A stretch of DNA of 20,128 nt. Source: JBBDYQ01 sp035553855. GTDB taxonomy: Bacteria; Actinomycetota; Thermoleophilia; Solirubrobacterales; Thermoleophilaceae. Positions 6,336 through 13,796 of this stretch are shown here, in pieces; the stretch's first letter is position 1; the number at the start of each line of letters is the position of its first letter. The stretch spans positions 1 through 20,128 of the forward strand of contig DATMJO010000161.1 in assembly GCA_035553855.1 (NCBI GenBank). The letters run 5' to 3'. A model generated the notes under the pieces. That model was not told the origin of the DNA, searched no databases, and saw only the letters and a program-made list of their open reading frames with translations. A program made the position numbers and the translations under genes.

Positions 6336-6408
6336 GGGCCGGTAGCTCAGCGGTTAGAGCAGCGGACTCATAATCCGTAGGTCCCAGGTTCGAATCCTGG
6401 CCGGCCCA
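6336..6408 (+). tRNA. tRNA with CAU anticodon (elongator Met or Ile2)
   Basis: A complete 73-nt cloverleaf: acceptor GGGCCGG (6336-6342) pairs with CCGGCCC (6401-6407), discriminator A at 6408; D-stem GCTC/GAGC; anticodon stem GCGGA/TCCGT with loop CTCATAA (anticodon CAT); variable AGGTC; T-stem CCAGG/CCTGG with loop TTCGAAT. The 3' CCA is not encoded (TCG follows). It is not the initiator, since the first acceptor pair is matched G-C and the initiator-type GGG/CCC anticodon stem pairs are absent. C4-G69 and C5-G68 resemble lysidine-modified Ile2 tRNAs, so the amino acid is uncertain. Confidence 0.93.
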
Positions 6409-6419
6409 TCGGCCGCACC

Positions 6420-8027
6420 TCAGCGGCGCGTGAAGAAGACCTCGCTGGTCGTGTTGTCCACGCCGGCGGTGCCCTCGCCGGTGACCGGGCTGAAGGCCTG
6501 GAAGCGGACGCCCCGCGTCGCGCCGCGCGGGAAGTCGACATCGAATCGCGCCAGGCACCTCGTCACGTTCACCGTGTAGGTGAAGGTGTTCGCGGGGCTG
6601 GACGGCCTCGCCGGTGCGAGGTCCCTGAAGCCACCGCCCTCCGGGTCCCCGAACCCCGGGCGCATGTCCGGGTCGTCGCTGCGCAACGCGCCCTGCTCAC
6701 ACCAGCCGGAGCTGCCCTCGAACTTCTCCACGCCCTCCCTGGTCGCCACCGCGTAGTCCAGGCCGCCGACGTCGATCCACGTAGTGGCGACGCAGCCAGG
6801 GGCCGGCGGTTGCGCGCACTCCTGCTCCGAGGTCGGGCGGCGCTGCGGCCGCCACAGGGTCACGGTGACCTCCACGTCGCGGTCGGCATCCGGCCCGTCC
6901 ACCAGGGGCAGTCCGTTGTCGGGCTGCGAGCCCGGGCCGTCCTCGGGCACCGGGTAGGCGATCGTCGTCTGAGAGCCCGCCTCGTCGACGTAGGAGGCGA
7001 GCGCGGGGACCGTCGCGAAGATGAACTGCTGGGTGTCGCTGAGCTGGGTCTCCTGACCGCCGTTCGTGAGGCGCAGGATGAGCGTGTCACCCGTGCCGAT
7101 CTGCGAGGGCGTCGCGTTGTGGGCGAGGTGGAACGACCTGAAGTCGGGGCCCACCACCGTCGGCTGCAATGTCCCGTAGCCGTCGCCGTCGGGATCGCAG
7201 CACTCGGGGAACTTCCTCTCGGTCGGGACGTTGGTCGTGCGCCCCGTCCCGCCGATCGAGCAGTAGGTCAGGCCACCGCAATCGATCTCGACCAGATCTG
7301 CGTCCGGGACCGACATGGCGATCCAGCCGAAGTCGGGTAGCACCGAGTCGATCTCCCCGGGTGTCGAGCCGGCGTTGACGTTGGCCGTGCGGCTCAGTGG
7401 CACCGCGCCGAGGTTCGAGGCGAGGTCGAACGGGTCGCGCGGCGTGAGCTGGCTCGCGCGTGAGCGCCGCTGCCGCTCGAGCCTGTCGAGCACGAGGTCG
7501 CCGTCGTCGTCGATGTCGATCCGGTCGGGTACGCCATCCACATCGCGATCGCCGGGGACCGGCCGGTGCTTGCGGCGGGAGCGGACCCTCCCGAAGTTCC
7601 GGGCGCCGACCGGGACGCCGCGCTGCGCGCGCGCCCACCGCCGCGCATCGACCGATCTCCGCCGGACGCGCCCACGCGTGCGCGAGTACCCGTCCAGGAC
7701 CTCCACCGTTCCGAGCCGCGCTCCCGCTCGGGCTCCCACGACCACGCGGCCGCCCCGGCCGCGAACGACGAGCGGCCCCGCATACACGCCGTCCGCGCCC
7801 CGCAGGTGCAGCGTCACGGTGTCGGCCGGTGGCCGCAGCCGAAAGGCGCCGCGGCGGTCGCGAACGGAGGTCGCCTTCCCGCTCGCCGCCAGCGCGATGA
7901 CGGTGTAGCCGGGCGTCGTCAGCTTGCCCGTGATCGGCCGAGGGGAGGCCCCGGCCGGCGAAGCGCCCAGCACATACATGACGAAGGTCGCCATGCCCAG
8001 CAAGCCGGCTCCTGCCTTGATCCCCAT
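6420..8027 (-). CDS. Exported protein of unknown function with carboxypeptidase-regulatory-like N-terminus and TSP3-like calcium motif
   Basis: The product is 535 aa and starts with a signal peptide (MGIKAGAGLLGMATFVMYVL, cleavage near AGA-SP). Residues about 30-100 look like a small beta-sandwich (RPITGKLTTPGYTVIALAAS, then FRLRPPADTVTLHLRGADG) of the carboxypeptidase-regulatory type. An extremely Arg-rich stretch (about 110-155) contains RARAQRGVPVGARNFGRVRS-like sequence. It is followed by a thrombospondin type 3-like acidic repeat (about 155-180: GDRDVDGVPDRIDIDDDGD), expected to bind calcium. The rest is a long beta-rich domain with many Cys (DCGGLTYCSIGGTG, PECCDPDGDGYG, QECAQPPAPGC, SSGWCEQG, TRCLARF). 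No catalytic motif is recognised. ATG 8027 has GAGGA 9 nt upstream; an upstream extension to 8291 lacks a signal-peptide context. It is divergent from the S8 protease at 8251, with 223 nt between. Confidence 0.78.
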   Translation of the reverse strand: MGIKAGAGLLGMATFVMYVLGASPAGASPRPITGKLTTPGYTVIALAASGKATSVRDRRGAFRLRPPADTVTLHLRGADGVYAGPLVVRGRGGRVVVGARAGARLGTVEVLDGYSRTRGRVRRRSVDARRWARAQRGVPVGARNFGRVRSRRKHRPVPGDRDVDGVPDRIDIDDDGDLVLDRLERQRRSRASQLTPRDPFDLASNLGAVPLSRTANVNAGSTPGEIDSVLPDFGWIAMSVPDADLVEIDCGGLTYCSIGGTGRTTNVPTERKFPECCDPDGDGYGTLQPTVVGPDFRSFHLAHNATPSQIGTGDTLILRLTNGGQETQLSDTQQFIFATVPALASYVDEAGSQTTIAYPVPEDGPGSQPDNGLPLVDGPDADRDVEVTVTLWRPQRRPTSEQECAQPPAPGCVATTWIDVGGLDYAVATREGVEKFEGSSGWCEQGALRSDDPDMRPGFGDPEGGGFRDLAPARPSSPANTFTYTVNVTRCLARFDVDFPRGATRGVRFQAFSPVTGEGTAGVDNTTSEVFFTRR

Positions 8028-8250
8028 CGCGAGATCCTCGGAAGCCAGCGTATACCCCTCGCAGCGGCTTCGCGACCGATTTCTGACGGCGGCACGCGGG
8101 TTGGCCCGCTTGCATCGCAGCCTGCCCCAAGACCGGTCCGCGACCCGCCCCAGGCGAGATCCTGACGTGGCGTCCGGTGCGCGGCTTGCCGCACTTGCGC
8201 GGCATCGCCCCATCTGGTTAGGTCCGTCAGCAATCTGACTCGGGGGAAAG
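8028..8250. promoter_or_regulatory. Divergent promoter region between two exported-protein genes
   Basis: This 223-nt gap must hold promoters for both genes. On the minus strand a TATACG element lies about 24 nt before the ATG at 8027, the only TATA-like sequence in the gap, but no good -35 is spaced correctly. On the plus strand TTGCGC is followed after 17 nt by TTAGGT, ending about 30 nt before ATG 8251, a weak match. No strong palindrome is apparent. Confidence 0.3.
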
Positions 8251-10419
8251 ATGACTCGCACTCGCAGGCTCGGCGCCACGCTGGCGCTCATGGGGACGTT
8301 CGTCCTGGCGGCCGCATCACAGGCGCCCGGCTACTACCTCGCGACCTCACCTTCCTCGAACGACCAGCAGCGCTCCGAGGTGAAGGGTGAGCTGATCGTC
8401 GCCTTCAAGCAGGGCGTCTCCGACTCCGCGGCCCGCGCGGCGATTGCGGGGACCGGCGCCTCCGTCGGCCGCAAGCTCCGGCTCGGGACCCTCTACCTCG
8501 TGAAGACGGGATCGTCGAAGGACGCCGTCGCCTCGAGCCTCCGTAACCGCGGCGACGTCGAGTACGTCCAGCCGAACTTCCGCTACCTGATCGCCGCAAG
8601 CGTGGCGGGCGCGCCAGGCCCCCTGAGCGCACCGCCCCTCGCGACCGACCCGCTCTTCCCGCAGCAGTGGGACCTCCACAACACCGGTCAGCAGGGCGGC
8701 ACGGCGGACGCCGACATCGACGCCCCCGAGGCATGGCAGCGGATCGGAACGAACGTGAACCAGGCGAGTGCACCGGTCGTCGCCGTTCTCGACACGGGCG
8801 TCGACTACACGCACCCGGAGCTTGCGAACACCATGTGGAGCAACCCGGGCGAGACCGGGCCGGGCGCCCAGCCGGGCGTCGATGACGACGGCAACGGCTT
8901 CGTGGACGACATCAACGGCGTGGACACCGTGCGGGGCGACGGCGACCCCATGGACGACAACTCGCACGGCACTCATGTCGCGGGCACGGTCGCGGCGCGG
9001 GCGAACAACGGCGCCGTCGGCGCGGGCGTCGCCGCCTTCCCGGGGCAGGCCCGCATCATGGCGGTGAAGATGATCGGCTGGTACGGGAACGGCGTCACCT
9101 CGGACGCGATCGACGGCTACGCCTACGCGATCGCGAACGGCGCCGACGTGATCTCGAACAGCTGGGGCGGGTACGTCCCGGTCGCGGACCCCGCTCTCAT
9201 GGATGCGGTCGATGCCGCCGCCGACGCAGGGATCGTGCAGGTGTTCGCGGCCGGCAACGAGAGCCTGCCGACGCCGATCCTCCCTGGTCTCCAGCGCCCT
9301 CCGGGATCTCTGCGAGTCGCCGCGACGACCCGCTTCGACGGGCGCGCGTCCTTCTCCAACTACAACCCGGCGTTGATCGAGATCGCCGCCCCGGGCCAGG
9401 ACATCATCTCGCCGGTGCCCACGTCGAGTGGCCTCGTGGGCACCCCGAACACGCTGCTGTTCACACAGGCGTACCTGCCCGAGCAGCCGCGCGAGTTCAT
9501 CCGCCGCTCACTCCAGGAGCTGGGCGCCGGGGCGGGATCGTCCTTCCTGCTGGTCGACGACGACGGCTTCGACAACGATCCGGCGAACCAGTACCACGAG
9601 GTCGCCCGTATCAAGTCGCATCTGGAGGCCCTCGGTCACACGGGCATCCAGACCACGAGCGTGCCCTTCGAGGGCTGCGAGTACCAGACGCCGTACGTCA
9701 TCGATCTGTTCGGCTTCGTAGGCGTCTACGGCAACTGCGAGAACGTGAACGAGCCACCGCCGGGCAGGCCCGGCCCGAGCGCGGCCGAGATGGCCGGCAA
9801 GGTCGTGATCTGGTACCTCCGCAGCGACGACGTGAATTCGCTCGTGGAACAGGATCGCGCCGCCATCCGCGAGCACGTCGCCAACGGCGGCAAGATCATG
9901 GTCATCGGTCAGGGCGTGGCGCGCGAGCTGGGGCACGAGACGAACCTCGAGCTGGCCCCGATCGACAACCTGCTCGGTGTCGACGACTACGAGGCCGGCA
10001 AGGACCCCGCTTTCCTGCGCGACGTTCTCGGGGCCAAGGTGGTCATGAGCTACATCGAGCAGGACTTCCTCCACGGGCAGCCCGGAACGGCGTTCGCCGG
10101 CTACGAGGTGCAGAAGAGCGGGTGCAACATCCCGGTCTACTGCTTCCCTGATGGCGTGCTCCCGGTCGCGGGGGGCCGGGCGGTCGGGACGTTCGACGCG
10201 TTCGACAGCTACTCGGGCACCTCCATGGCCGCGCCTCACGTCTCCGGGGCGGCCGCGCTGGTTCTCGCCGCACGCCCGACGCTCAGCGCGGCCCAGGTCG
10301 TGCAGGCGATCGAGGCGGGCGCCGACCGGCTGCCGGGACAGCAGATCTACGTCCAGGAGGGCCGCCGGTTGAACGCCGACGGGGCCCTGCGGGAGGCCGG
10401 CCTGATCGCGGGCGGATGA
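8251..10419 (+). CDS. Secreted S8-family (subtilisin-like) serine peptidase with an inserted domain
   Basis: The product is 722 aa: signal peptide (1 to about 25), an inhibitor I9-like or fervidolysin-type propeptide (about 43-115; GELIVAFKQGVSDSAARAAI ... VEYVQPNFRY), then the peptidase. The catalytic residues are all present: Asp181 (VAVLDTGVDYTHPEL), His239 (NSHGTHVAGT), oxyanion Asn336 (VFAAGNES) and Ser658 (YSGTSMAAPHVSGAAAL). The Asp-His interval carries the calcium-like DDDGNGFVDDINGVD loop. The distance Asn336-Ser658 is about 320 residues, against about 65 in subtilisin. The extra sequence (about 391-645) contains LLVDDDGFDNDPANQYHEV and KVVIWYLRSDDV ... VANGGKIMVIGQGVAREL, which look like a Rossmann/GATase-like fold. 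There is no C-terminal anchor, so release to the medium is likely. ATG 8251 directly follows GGGGGAAAG. It breaks down extracellular protein or matures surface proteins. Confidence 0.93.
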   Translation: MTRTRRLGATLALMGTFVLAAASQAPGYYLATSPSSNDQQRSEVKGELIVAFKQGVSDSAARAAIAGTGASVGRKLRLGTLYLVKTGSSKDAVASSLRNRGDVEYVQPNFRYLIAASVAGAPGPLSAPPLATDPLFPQQWDLHNTGQQGGTADADIDAPEAWQRIGTNVNQASAPVVAVLDTGVDYTHPELANTMWSNPGETGPGAQPGVDDDGNGFVDDINGVDTVRGDGDPMDDNSHGTHVAGTVAARANNGAVGAGVAAFPGQARIMAVKMIGWYGNGVTSDAIDGYAYAIANGADVISNSWGGYVPVADPALMDAVDAAADAGIVQVFAAGNESLPTPILPGLQRPPGSLRVAATTRFDGRASFSNYNPALIEIAAPGQDIISPVPTSSGLVGTPNTLLFTQAYLPEQPREFIRRSLQELGAGAGSSFLLVDDDGFDNDPANQYHEVARIKSHLEALGHTGIQTTSVPFEGCEYQTPYVIDLFGFVGVYGNCENVNEPPPGRPGPSAAEMAGKVVIWYLRSDDVNSLVEQDRAAIREHVANGGKIMVIGQGVARELGHETNLELAPIDNLLGVDDYEAGKDPAFLRDVLGAKVVMSYIEQDFLHGQPGTAFAGYEVQKSGCNIPVYCFPDGVLPVAGGRAVGTFDAFDSYSGTSMAAPHVSGAAALVLAARPTLSAAQVVQAIEAGADRLPGQQIYVQEGRRLNADGALREAGLIAGG

Positions 10420-10565
10420 CTTCCGTGCGCCATTCCGTCCGCGACGCTGCTACCGTCCGCCCCGTTCCGCCGAGACAAGCTCGGCAAAGTAGTGCGAGCG
10501 CCCGTATGTCGTTGCTTTTCAGCATCCTCTGCGACGCAGCACACGAATAAGACGGAGGACAAGTA

Positions 10566-10769
10566 ATGGCTACTGGCACCGTGAAGTGGTTCAACGACGA
10601 CAAGGGCTTCGGCTTCATCACCCCTGATGAGGGCGGCAAGGACCTTTTCGTCCACCACACCGGCATCGCCGGCGACGGCTTCAAGTCGCTCGCCGAGGGC
10701 GCCAAGGTCTCCTACGACGCCGAGTCCGGCGACAAGGGTCCCAAGGCGGTCAACGTCCAGGCCGTCTGA
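10566..10769 (+). CDS. csp: Cold-shock protein (CspA family)
   Basis: A 67-aa single OB-fold protein with both RNA-binding motifs: RNP1 KGFGFITP and RNP2 DLFVHHTGI, opening with MATGTVKWFNDDKGFG and ending KGPKAVNVQAV. This is the standard length and pattern of bacterial cold-shock proteins, which bind single-stranded RNA/DNA and melt mRNA structure in the cytoplasm. A strong ribosome site GGAGGA (10554-10559) lies 6 nt before the ATG. The gene stands alone, with about 146 nt of upstream sequence that includes a 6-bp stem (GCCGAG 10469-10474, CTCGGC 10480-10485). A clear terminator follows. Long structured leaders are common for this family, but I cannot show one here. Confidence 0.97.
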   Translation: MATGTVKWFNDDKGFGFITPDEGGKDLFVHHTGIAGDGFKSLAEGAKVSYDAESGDKGPKAVNVQAV

Positions 10770-10800
10770 CCCACCCGGTCAGAACTGAGCCGTCCCGGAG

Positions 10801-10838
10801 CGGGTCGGGCGCCAAGGCGCCCGGCCCGTTTCGGCTTT
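10801..10838 (+). terminator. Rho-independent terminator of the cold-shock gene
   Basis: CGGGTCGGGCGCC (10801-10813) pairs with GGCGCCCGGCCCG (10816-10828) with a single G-U wobble, leaving a short CAAG loop, and is followed by TTTCGGCTTT. It lies 31 nt after the csp stop and 95 nt before the P450 start. Confidence 0.85.
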
Positions 10839-10932
10839 AAGGCCCGTCGCAGCCGGGCGCTCTGTGCGCTCGGTCACACTCCGACCCGGGCGCGATGCGT
10901 TACCAACCTCACAAGCTACGGAGGAGAGACGA

Positions 10933-12285
10933 GTGAGCCAGGATCTGCCCGCGGGCCCGCCCTACCCGGCCGCGATCCAGGGCGTGGCCTTCTGGAACCG
11001 CCCGCTTGCCTTCCTCGAGCGCTGCCGCGCGCGCTACGGGAACCGCTTCACGATGCGCCTGCCGGTCGCGCCGCCGTTCGTGATGCACTCGGACCCGGCG
11101 CACGTGAAGGAGATCTACACCGCTCCGCCCGACGTGCTGCGCCCCGGCCAGGGAGCGCGCGTGCTCGCCCCGGTCGTGGGCTGGAACTCGGTGATCCTCC
11201 TCGACGAGGCGCCGCACATGGCGCAGCGCAAGTTGATGCTTCCCGCCTTCCACGGCGAGAAGATGGCGCGCCTCGCGGGTCTCATGGAGGAGGTCGCCGA
11301 GCGGGAGATCGCGACCTGGCCACGCGACGAGCCGGTGGCGCTCCATCCCCGCATGCAGCGGCTCACGCTGGAGATCATCCTGCGGGCGGTCTTCGGCCTC
11401 GACGCCGGCGAGCGGCTCGAGGGCCTGCGCGAGCGCCTCGGCGCCATGCTCGTCTTCGGGGACCGGCCGATCAGCCTCATGCCTCCCACCGAGGGCACGC
11501 TGGCCTACCGCGTGCTCGAGCGGGTCGGGCCGTTCGCCCGCTTCGCGAAGCTCCAGGCCGGGGCCGACGAGCTGATCTTCGGCCTGATCGCCGAACGGCG
11601 CGCCGCCGCCGAGGAACGCGACGACATCCTCTCGATGCTGCTCGCGGCGCGCCACGAGGACGGCTCGCCGATGTCCGAGCAGGAGGTGCGGGACGAGCTG
11701 ATGACGATGCTCGTCGCGGGCCACGAGACCACCGCGTCGACTCTCGCCTGGGCCTTCGAGCGCCTGCCTCGCCACCCGGAGGTCATCGCATCCCTGCGCG
11801 ACGAGATGGAGGGCGGCGACGACGCCTACCTCACGGCGACGCTCCAGGAGGTCCTGCGCCGCCGCCCCGTCCTGCCGAACACAGCGCCGCGGTTCGTCGC
11901 CAAGCCGGTCGAGATCGGCGGCCGCCACTACGAGCCCGGCTGCGCGCTCGTGGCGAACGCGTACCTGGTCCACCACGACCCCGAGACCTACCCGGACCCG
12001 TACGCGTTCCGGCCGGAGCGCTTCATCGACGAGGCGCCCGGGACCTACACCTTCATACCGTTCGGGGGCGGGCGCCGCCGTTGCCTCGGGGCCAGCTTCG
12101 CGATGGCGGAGATGAAGATCGTGATGCGCGCGGTGCTCGGGGCCTGCGACCTCCAGCGGGTCGGCACCGGCTTCGAGCGGCCGCAGCGGCGCAACATCAC
12201 GATCCGCCCCGGGAACGGCGCGACGGTGGCGCTCCTGGACCGGAGCGCGGCAGGCCGCGCGCCCGAGGAGGCCGTCGCCGCGTGA
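10933..12285 (+). CDS. Cytochrome P450
   Basis: A soluble, bacterial-type cytochrome P450 of 450 aa. It contains the I-helix oxygen-activation motif AGHETT (262-267), the K-helix ExxR (Glu306-Arg309), the PERF-like YAFRPERF, and the heme-binding loop FGGGRRRCLG with the axial Cys384. All residues needed for heme monooxygenation are present; the substrate is unknown and no ferredoxin or reductase gene is nearby, so electron partners must be encoded elsewhere. The start is GTG 10933, chosen because a strong GGAGGAGA (10920-10927) sits 5 nt upstream and because the product then begins SQDLPAGPPYPAAIQGV, a normal P450 N-terminus; a longer frame from 10864 has no ribosome site. Its stop overlaps the GTG of the next gene (GTGA), so the two are translationally coupled. 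Confidence 0.95.
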   Translation: MSQDLPAGPPYPAAIQGVAFWNRPLAFLERCRARYGNRFTMRLPVAPPFVMHSDPAHVKEIYTAPPDVLRPGQGARVLAPVVGWNSVILLDEAPHMAQRKLMLPAFHGEKMARLAGLMEEVAEREIATWPRDEPVALHPRMQRLTLEIILRAVFGLDAGERLEGLRERLGAMLVFGDRPISLMPPTEGTLAYRVLERVGPFARFAKLQAGADELIFGLIAERRAAAEERDDILSMLLAARHEDGSPMSEQEVRDELMTMLVAGHETTASTLAWAFERLPRHPEVIASLRDEMEGGDDAYLTATLQEVLRRRPVLPNTAPRFVAKPVEIGGRHYEPGCALVANAYLVHHDPETYPDPYAFRPERFIDEAPGTYTFIPFGGGRRRCLGASFAMAEMKIVMRAVLGACDLQRVGTGFERPQRRNITIRPGNGATVALLDRSAAGRAPEEAVAA

Positions 12286-13796
12286 CCACCGCGACGGTGG
12301 CGGCGCAACCCGACCTCGTCCGCCGGGCCTGGGCGCGACTGAGGTGGACGGGCTGGGTCGCCGTGGCCGCCGGCTCGGCGGTGATCTTCGCCGCGGTCGG
12401 GTTCCTGCTTCCCGTGTTCGTTCCCGCCGAGGACCACGAGGCCGTCGCACTCCTGAACGCGCCCATGGTCCTCGCCGCCCTCGCGGCAGGGGGCGCGCTG
12501 CTCAACCGCTTCTTCGGCCGGTACGCGCGCTCGACGCTCGCATGGCTCGTCGAGGGCCGCGTGCCCACGCCGCGGGAGCACACGCGGACGCTCCAGCTCG
12601 CGCTCCACTCCGCGAAGGCCATCGCCGCGGTCTGGGCGGCTTTCGGCGCGGCGATCGTCCTGGTGAACACGCTGGCGCAGTCGTGGGAGGCGGCGGTGAT
12701 CGTGGGGGCCACCGCCTGGCTCGGCGCCGAGACGACCTGCGCGCTCTTCTACCTCGCAGCGGAGCGTGAGCTTCGCCCGATCACGGCGGCGGCGCTCGCC
12801 GTCCGGGGTCCCAGCGGCGTCGTCGCGCCAGGCGTCCGCGTGCGCCTGTTCGCCGCGTGGCTGCTCGGTACGGGCGTCCCGCTGCTCGGGATCGCGGCCG
12901 TTGCCGGCCTCGCGAGCGCCGATCCCACGGCGGACGGGGGCGCCGTCGCGGCCGCCGTTCTCTTCCTGGCGGGCGTCGGCTCGGTCACCGGCCTGCTCGC
13001 CACGCTCTTCGCAGCCAAGGCGATCGCCCACCCGGTGCGGGCGGTGCGGACCGGCCTGGCCCGCATCGCCGAGGGCGAGCTCGACACGGCGGTGGCGGTC
13101 GACGACGCGAGCGAGGTCGGGCTGCTCCAGGCGGGCTTCAACCGGATGGCTGACGGCCTGCGCGAGCGGGAGCGCATCCGCGACCTGTTCGGGCGGCAGG
13201 TGGGCGAGGAGGTCGCGCGCGCGGCCCTGCGCAACGGCACCCGCCTCGGCGGCGAGGAGCGCCTCGTAGGGGCTCTCTACGTGGACCTGCTCGGCTCCAC
13301 CTCGATGGCGCTCGCGATGCCGCCGACCGAGGTCGTGCGCGTCCTCAACCGCTTCTTCCGGGTCGTCGTCGAGGCGGTCGAAGCGGAGGGCGGGTTCGTC
13401 AACAAGTTCGAGGGCGACGCCGCGCTCTGCGTCTTCGGCGCCCCGGTGCCGCGCGAGGACCCGGCCGGCGATGCCATGCGCTGCGCGCGCGCCCTGGCGG
13501 CGGGCCTGGCCCGGGAGGTCCCCGAGGTCGACTTCGGGATCGGCATCTCGGCCGGCATCGCCGTGGCGGGCAACGTCGGGGCCGAGCGGCGCTTCGAGTA
13601 CACGGTCATCGGTGACCCGGTGAACGAGGCGGCGCGCCTGGCGGAGCTCGCGAAGGAGCGCCCCGACCGCGTGCTCGCCTCCGAGGCCGCGCTGAGCCGC
13701 GCCGAGCCGGGCGAGAGCGCCGCATGGTCTCTCACCGAGTCCGCGCTGCTGCGCGGCCGGAGCGCCGCGACGGGCGTCGCCCGCCCGCTCGGCTAG
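12282..13796 (+). CDS. Membrane adenylate/guanylate cyclase (class III) with HAMP domain
   Basis: The 504-aa product has six hydrophobic segments (about 25-240), then a HAMP domain (about 243-300; AIAHPVRAVRTGLARIAEGE) and a class III nucleotidyl cyclase domain (about 325-500). Cyclase residues are intact: metal-binding Asp335 (YVDLLGST) and Asp379 (NKFEGDA), base-selecting Lys375 and Asp445 (IGDPVN), and transition-state Asn448 and Arg452 (NEAARL). Lys and Asp at the base positions favour ATP, so cAMP synthesis is expected. This 6TM-HAMP-cyclase layout is that of the mycobacterial Rv1318c/Rv1319c/Rv1320c/Rv3645 group. GTG 12282 overlaps the P450 stop by 4 nt; AGGAGG (12266-12271) is 10 nt upstream. 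The TAG stop shares its CTAG with the convergent hydrolase. The membrane domain presumably senses a membrane or external cue; the signal is unknown. Confidence 0.94.
   Translation: MTTATVAAQPDLVRRAWARLRWTGWVAVAAGSAVIFAAVGFLLPVFVPAEDHEAVALLNAPMVLAALAAGGALLNRFFGRYARSTLAWLVEGRVPTPREHTRTLQLALHSAKAIAAVWAAFGAAIVLVNTLAQSWEAAVIVGATAWLGAETTCALFYLAAERELRPITAAALAVRGPSGVVAPGVRVRLFAAWLLGTGVPLLGIAAVAGLASADPTADGGAVAAAVLFLAGVGSVTGLLATLFAAKAIAHPVRAVRTGLARIAEGELDTAVAVDDASEVGLLQAGFNRMADGLRERERIRDLFGRQVGEEVARAALRNGTRLGGEERLVGALYVDLLGSTSMALAMPPTEVVRVLNRFFRVVVEAVEAEGGFVNKFEGDAALCVFGAPVPREDPAGDAMRCARALAAGLAREVPEVDFGIGISAGIAVAGNVGAERRFEYTVIGDPVNEAARLAELAKERPDRVLASEAALSRAEPGESAAWSLTESALLRGRSAATGVARPLG

Noticed and set aside
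6025..6419. Possible integrative-element insertion at the tRNA
   Set aside because: No integrase, no duplicated tRNA 3' end and no composition shift are visible on either side.
6079..6558. Minus-strand reading frame across the tRNA containing QDSNLGPTDYESAALTAE
   Set aside because: This peptide is the well-known artefact of translating the antisense of a CAU tRNA gene; it also overlaps the real gene at 6420.
8028..8291. N-terminal extension of the calcium-motif protein up to 8291
   Set aside because: It would overlap the protease start and place the signal peptide internally; ATG 8027 has a good ribosome site.
10469..10485. GCCGAG-ACAAG-CTCGGC stem after the protease gene as a terminator
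   Set aside because: Only a 6-bp stem with no T-tract, so it cannot be distinguished from chance in GC-rich DNA.
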